NCBI GenBank assembly: GCA_964418595.1
Contig: CAYQMF010000182.1
Span: forward strand, 1 to 8,886
DNA: 8,886 nucleotides
Origin: CAYQMF01 sp964418595
GTDB lineage: Bacteria; Planctomycetota; UBA1135; UBA2386
Reading direction: 5' to 3'
The notes beneath the pieces were generated by a model. The model was not told where the DNA came from. It made no database searches and saw only the letters and a program-made list of their open reading frames with translations. Positions 6,592 through 8,886 of this stretch are shown one piece after another. Each line of letters starts with the position of its first letter. Within the stretch, counting starts at the first letter, position 1. The position numbers and the translations under genes were made by a program.

Positions 6592-7728
6592 ATGCCTCGT
6601 TCCTCCGCACTCTCCACGCGCTCGCCGCGCTCCCTCCGTTCGTCGATCCTCTGCGCGCTCATCTCGCTGATCGCGACCCAGGCGGCGTCCGCGCAGCTCG
6701 TCACGTACACCTCGCGCATCGGCCAGGACCTGGTGGCCTGCGGTCCGCAGTTCGGCCCCTTCGTGAACAACACCTTCCTCACGCCCACCGAGACACACGA
6801 GAGCATCGCCGTCAGCGATCCGGGCAGCCTTCAGTGGTCTCCGAGCGAGGCCTCCGCGACCTTCGACGCGACTCCGACGCAGTCCGGCATCACGCTCGCG
6901 GGAACCGGCCAGACATCGCGCGACGCGATCATCGAATTCGCGACAGGTGCCACAGCGGACACGCGCGATCAGTGGATCTTCACCGTCTCCACCACGACCC
7001 GGTTCTCGTTCATCGCCTCGCTCAGCGCAACGAACTCCGCCGGGCCGATGCCTCCGCAGTCCTACCTCTTCGCGGCCTTCGGCGGCGGCGCTCAGGTCCT
7101 CCTCGATCCCGGCATCCCCCCCACCGTCTTCGGCGGTTCGCTCGTCTCCCCGGGGACCCTGGTCGTCACGGCGACCGGCACGTTCCTGCCCGGGCAGTAC
7201 ATCGTCTCGCTGCAGGGCCGTGCCGAAGGCACCAACGTATGGCCCCACGACGGCTCGTTCGACAACTCGCTCTCCCTCGCGTTCGACTCCACCGCGACGA
7301 CGTCGTACTGCACGAGCGGCACGACGACCAACGGTTGCACCGCGCAGATCAGCGGCAGCGGCACGGCCAGCGCCACGGCACCGAGCGGCTTCACGCTCTC
7401 CGCCACCGGCGTGGAAGGCGCGACGTTCGGGCTGATCTTCTACGGCGTCAACGGCCGCAGCGCGCTGCCGTGGGGCGCGGGCTCGAGCGTCCTCTGCGTA
7501 CAGGCGCCGATCCAGCGCATGTTGGTGCAGGGCAGCGGCGGTACGCCGAACACCTGCGACGGATCGCTGAGCATCGATTGGAACAGCTTCGTCTCGAGCA
7601 ACCCCGGCGCGATCGGGAAGCCGTTCTCCGCGGGCGCCGTGGTCGACGCTCAGGCGTGGTTCCGCGATCCGCCGAGTCCGGCGGGCACGAACCTGAGCAA
7701 CGGCATCGAGTTCGTGGTCTCCCCGTAG
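6592..7728 (+). CDS. Secreted beta-rich protein with planctomycete-type C-terminal module
   Basis: The 378-residue product has a clear Sec signal peptide: an Arg/Ser-rich n-region (MPRSSALSTRSPRSLRSS), a hydrophobic core (ILCALISLIATQA, 19-31) and an ASA-Q cleavage site after residue 34. The mature part (35 to about 238) is Ser/Thr-rich with alternating strands, for example DQWIFTVSTTTRFSFIASLS and GTLVVTATGTFLPGQYIVSL, resembling the beta-sandwich of planctomycete and PEP-CTERM-like exported proteins; no PEP-CTERM anchor is present. From about 239 a second module starts at TSYCTSGTTTNGC, continues through SGFTLSATGVEGATFGLIFY, LCVQAP, GGTPNTCDGSLSIDWN and VVDAQAWFRDPPSPAGTNLS, and ends EFVVSP. 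I associate that module with many planctomycete exported proteins from memory; its function is unknown. The ATG at 6592 has AGGA eight bases upstream and starts exactly at the signal peptide. Its stop precedes the GT87 relic directly. Confidence 0.85.
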   Translation: MPRSSALSTRSPRSLRSSILCALISLIATQAASAQLVTYTSRIGQDLVACGPQFGPFVNNTFLTPTETHESIAVSDPGSLQWSPSEASATFDATPTQSGITLAGTGQTSRDAIIEFATGATADTRDQWIFTVSTTTRFSFIASLSATNSAGPMPPQSYLFAAFGGGAQVLLDPGIPPTVFGGSLVSPGTLVVTATGTFLPGQYIVSLQGRAEGTNVWPHDGSFDNSLSLAFDSTATTSYCTSGTTTNGCTAQISGSGTASATAPSGFTLSATGVEGATFGLIFYGVNGRSALPWGAGSSVLCVQAPIQRMLVQGSGGTPNTCDGSLSIDWNSFVSSNPGAIGKPFSAGAVVDAQAWFRDPPSPAGTNLSNGIEFVVSP

Positions 7729-7743
7729 ACGGAGCGGCGCCGG

Positions 7744-7895
7744 CGTTACCGCCTGATCGCCTCGACCGCGCCCGCCCTGGTCGCACACCGCGAGCCGACC
7801 CATCTCCCGATCCACTCGGCCATGTTCATGGGCGCGATACACCTGCACTGTGGCTCGACGCCGACGTCTGGCGGCGCGCCTGCGCGCGCCGCTAG
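7744..7895 (+). pseudogene. Remnant of the 3' end of a second DUF2029/GT87 gene
   Basis: From 7753 the DNA aligns with 1488-1631, the last part of the GT87 gene, at roughly 80% identity by eye. The translation LIASTAPALVAHREPTHLPI parallels LIASTAPALVGRRESTYLAV in the intact copy, and later MFMGAIHLH parallels IFLGAVPLH. One C is missing near 7847 (CTGCACCTGTGG in the intact copy, CTGCACTGTGG here); restoring it gives LWLDADVWRRACARR and a TAG at 7893-7895, matching LWLAVDVWRRALARG. Many differences fall at third codon positions, as in a copy that was once under selection. Everything upstream of this tail is absent. It ends tail to tail with hutH, the two stops sharing CTAG at 7892-7895, which suggests this was the original hutH neighbour. 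Confidence 0.75.
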
Positions 7896-8886
7896 GCCTC
7901 GAGCGGCGCGGCCAGGGCGCCGTCGACGGCGTCCACCAGAGCGCCCGAGCGCACCAGCGCGTGCGCCGCGCGCATGTCGGTGTGGGTGTAGCGGTCGTCC
8001 TCGAGCTTGGCGACGCGCGTGCGCAGGAGCGCGTGGGCGGCCTCGGCGCCGTCGCCGGCGCGCAGGTCGCGGTGGAACTCGAGCGCCTGGGCGGCGCACA
8101 GGTACTCGATCGCCAGCACGTGCTCGACGTTGTCGCAGATCGCGCGCGCCTTGCGCGCCGCGGTCACGCCCATCGAGACGTGGTCCTCCTGGTTGGCGCT
8201 CGTGGGCACCGTGTCGATCGAGGCGGGGTGCGCCAGCGACTTGTTCTCGCTGGCCAGCGAGGCCGCGGCGACCTGCGCGATCATGTAGCCGCTGTTGAGG
8301 CCCGGGCGCGGCGTGAGGAAGGCCGGCAGGTCCGAGAGGTCGGGGTTGACGAGCTGCTCGATGCGCCGCTCGGAGACGTTGGCGAGCGTGCACAGCGCCA
8401 GGGCCAGGTAGTCCATCACGACCGAGATCGGCTGGCCGTGGAACTGGCCGGCGCTGATCGTCTCGCCCGTCTCGGGGAACAGCACCGGGTTGTCGGTGAC
8501 CGCGTTGAGCTCGGCGGCGAGCACGTCGCGCACGTGCGCCAGCGCGGTCTTGAAGGCGCCGTGGATCTGCGGCACGCAGCGCAGCGAGTAGGGATCCTGC
8601 ACGCGGTCGCAGTCGGCGTGGCCGGCGAGCACCTCGGAGTTCGCCAGGCAGGCGCGCACGTTGCTGGCGGTGCGCGCGTGGCCGGGATGGCCCTTGAGCT
8701 CGGCCAGGCGCGCGTCGAAGGGCTTGACCGAGCCCTGCAGCGCCTCGATCGAGAGCGCGGCGATCGCGTCGGCGGCGCGCGAGAGGTTGGCCGCGCGCAG
8801 CCACACGCCGACGCCCACGGCCTTCATGATCTCGGTGCCGTTGATCAGCGCCAGGCCCTCCTTGGCGGCGAGGGTCAGTGGCGCCT
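7892..8886 (-). CDS. hutH: Histidine ammonia-lyase, C-terminal two thirds (partial)
   Basis: HutH removes ammonia from L-histidine to give urocanate, the first step of histidine degradation, in the cytoplasm as a tetramer. The window covers about 330 codons of a protein usually near 510 residues; the 5' end, with the Ala-Ser-Gly triplet that forms the MIO cofactor, lies beyond the right edge. Visible family signatures, in order: KEGLALINGTE (Asn195 in Pseudomonas numbering), DRVQDPYSLRCVPQIHG (Gln277, Tyr280, Arg283), GQFHGQPIS (Phe329), NSGYMIAQVAAASLASENK, and SIDTVPTSANQEDHVSMG (Glu414). All catalytic-site residues that fall inside the window are conserved, so the enzyme should be active. 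The TAG stop at 7894-7892 shares CTAG with the convergent GT87 remnant. No hutU, hutI or regulator is in view, so operon membership cannot be judged. Confidence 0.95.
   Translation of the reverse strand, partial: APLTLAAKEGLALINGTEIMKAVGVGVWLRAANLSRAADAIAALSIEALQGSVKPFDARLAELKGHPGHARTASNVRACLANSEVLAGHADCDRVQDPYSLRCVPQIHGAFKTALAHVRDVLAAELNAVTDNPVLFPETGETISAGQFHGQPISVVMDYLALALCTLANVSERRIEQLVNPDLSDLPAFLTPRPGLNSGYMIAQVAAASLASENKSLAHPASIDTVPTSANQEDHVSMGVTAARKARAICDNVEHVLAIEYLCAAQALEFHRDLRAGDGAEAAHALLRTRVAKLEDDRYTHTDMRAAHALVRSGALVDAVDGALAAPLEA

Noticed and set aside
6133..7848. 571-residue minus-strand open frame across the secreted-protein gene
   Set aside because: It is low in hydrophobic residues and rich in Arg and Gly, whereas the plus strand encodes a signal peptide, a ribosome binding site and a recognisable C-terminal module.
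1..8886. CRISPR array, insertion sequence, integrase, toxin-antitoxin pair or rRNA/tRNA genes
   Set aside because: I searched by eye for regularly spaced repeats, transposase motifs and structured RNA signatures and saw none.

Overview
The window looks like Planctomycetota chromosome, probably from an uncultured lineage (draft or metagenome-derived, since it contains a 10-N scaffold gap). The basis is very high GC content, an ECF sigma factor of the planctomycete-type family fused by overlap to a large transmembrane Ser/Thr kinase with TPR-like repeats, and a secreted protein whose C-terminal module I associate, from memory, with planctomycete exported proteins. No database search was possible, so the assignment is an inference.

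Layout from left to right: (1) the N-terminus of a divergent, membrane-anchored protein on the minus strand (1-135). (2) A multi-pass membrane glycosyltransferase of the DUF2029/GT87 type on the plus strand (224-1664), broken at 479-488 by an assembly gap; the 75 bases left of the gap look like a corrupted copy of 717-791. (3) A small unrecognised minus-strand gene (1639-1970) whose frame is broken once near 1796. (4) About 640 bases without a convincing gene (1971-2610), containing two good inverted repeats. (5) A two-gene operon, ECF sigma factor (2611-3237) and membrane Ser/Thr kinase (3234-5654), overlapping by GTGA and followed by a hairpin resembling a weak terminator. (6) About 940 bases without a convincing gene (5655-6591), with one coding-like minus-strand stretch. 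(7) A secreted beta-rich protein (6592-7728). (8) A frameshifted remnant of the 3' end of a second GT87 gene (about 7744-7895), roughly 80% identical by eye to the end of gene 2. (9) The C-terminal two thirds of histidine ammonia-lyase, hutH, on the minus strand (7892-8886), ending tail to tail with the remnant in a shared CTAG.

How the parts fit: the sigma factor and kinase are translationally coupled and should form one signalling unit, in which a membrane kinase with a presumably extracytoplasmic repeat domain controls a sigma factor that lacks an obvious anti-sigma partner. The secreted protein downstream is a possible but unproven target. The most informative structural observation is the pair of GT87 3' ends, one intact and one a relic, bracketing everything from 1639 to about 7743. 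This suggests that the middle block was inserted into, or replaced most of, a second GT87 gene that once stood beside hutH. Two further single-base frame breaks and the gap mean some defects may be sequencing errors rather than biology. I did not find a clearly novel defence or mobile system here.
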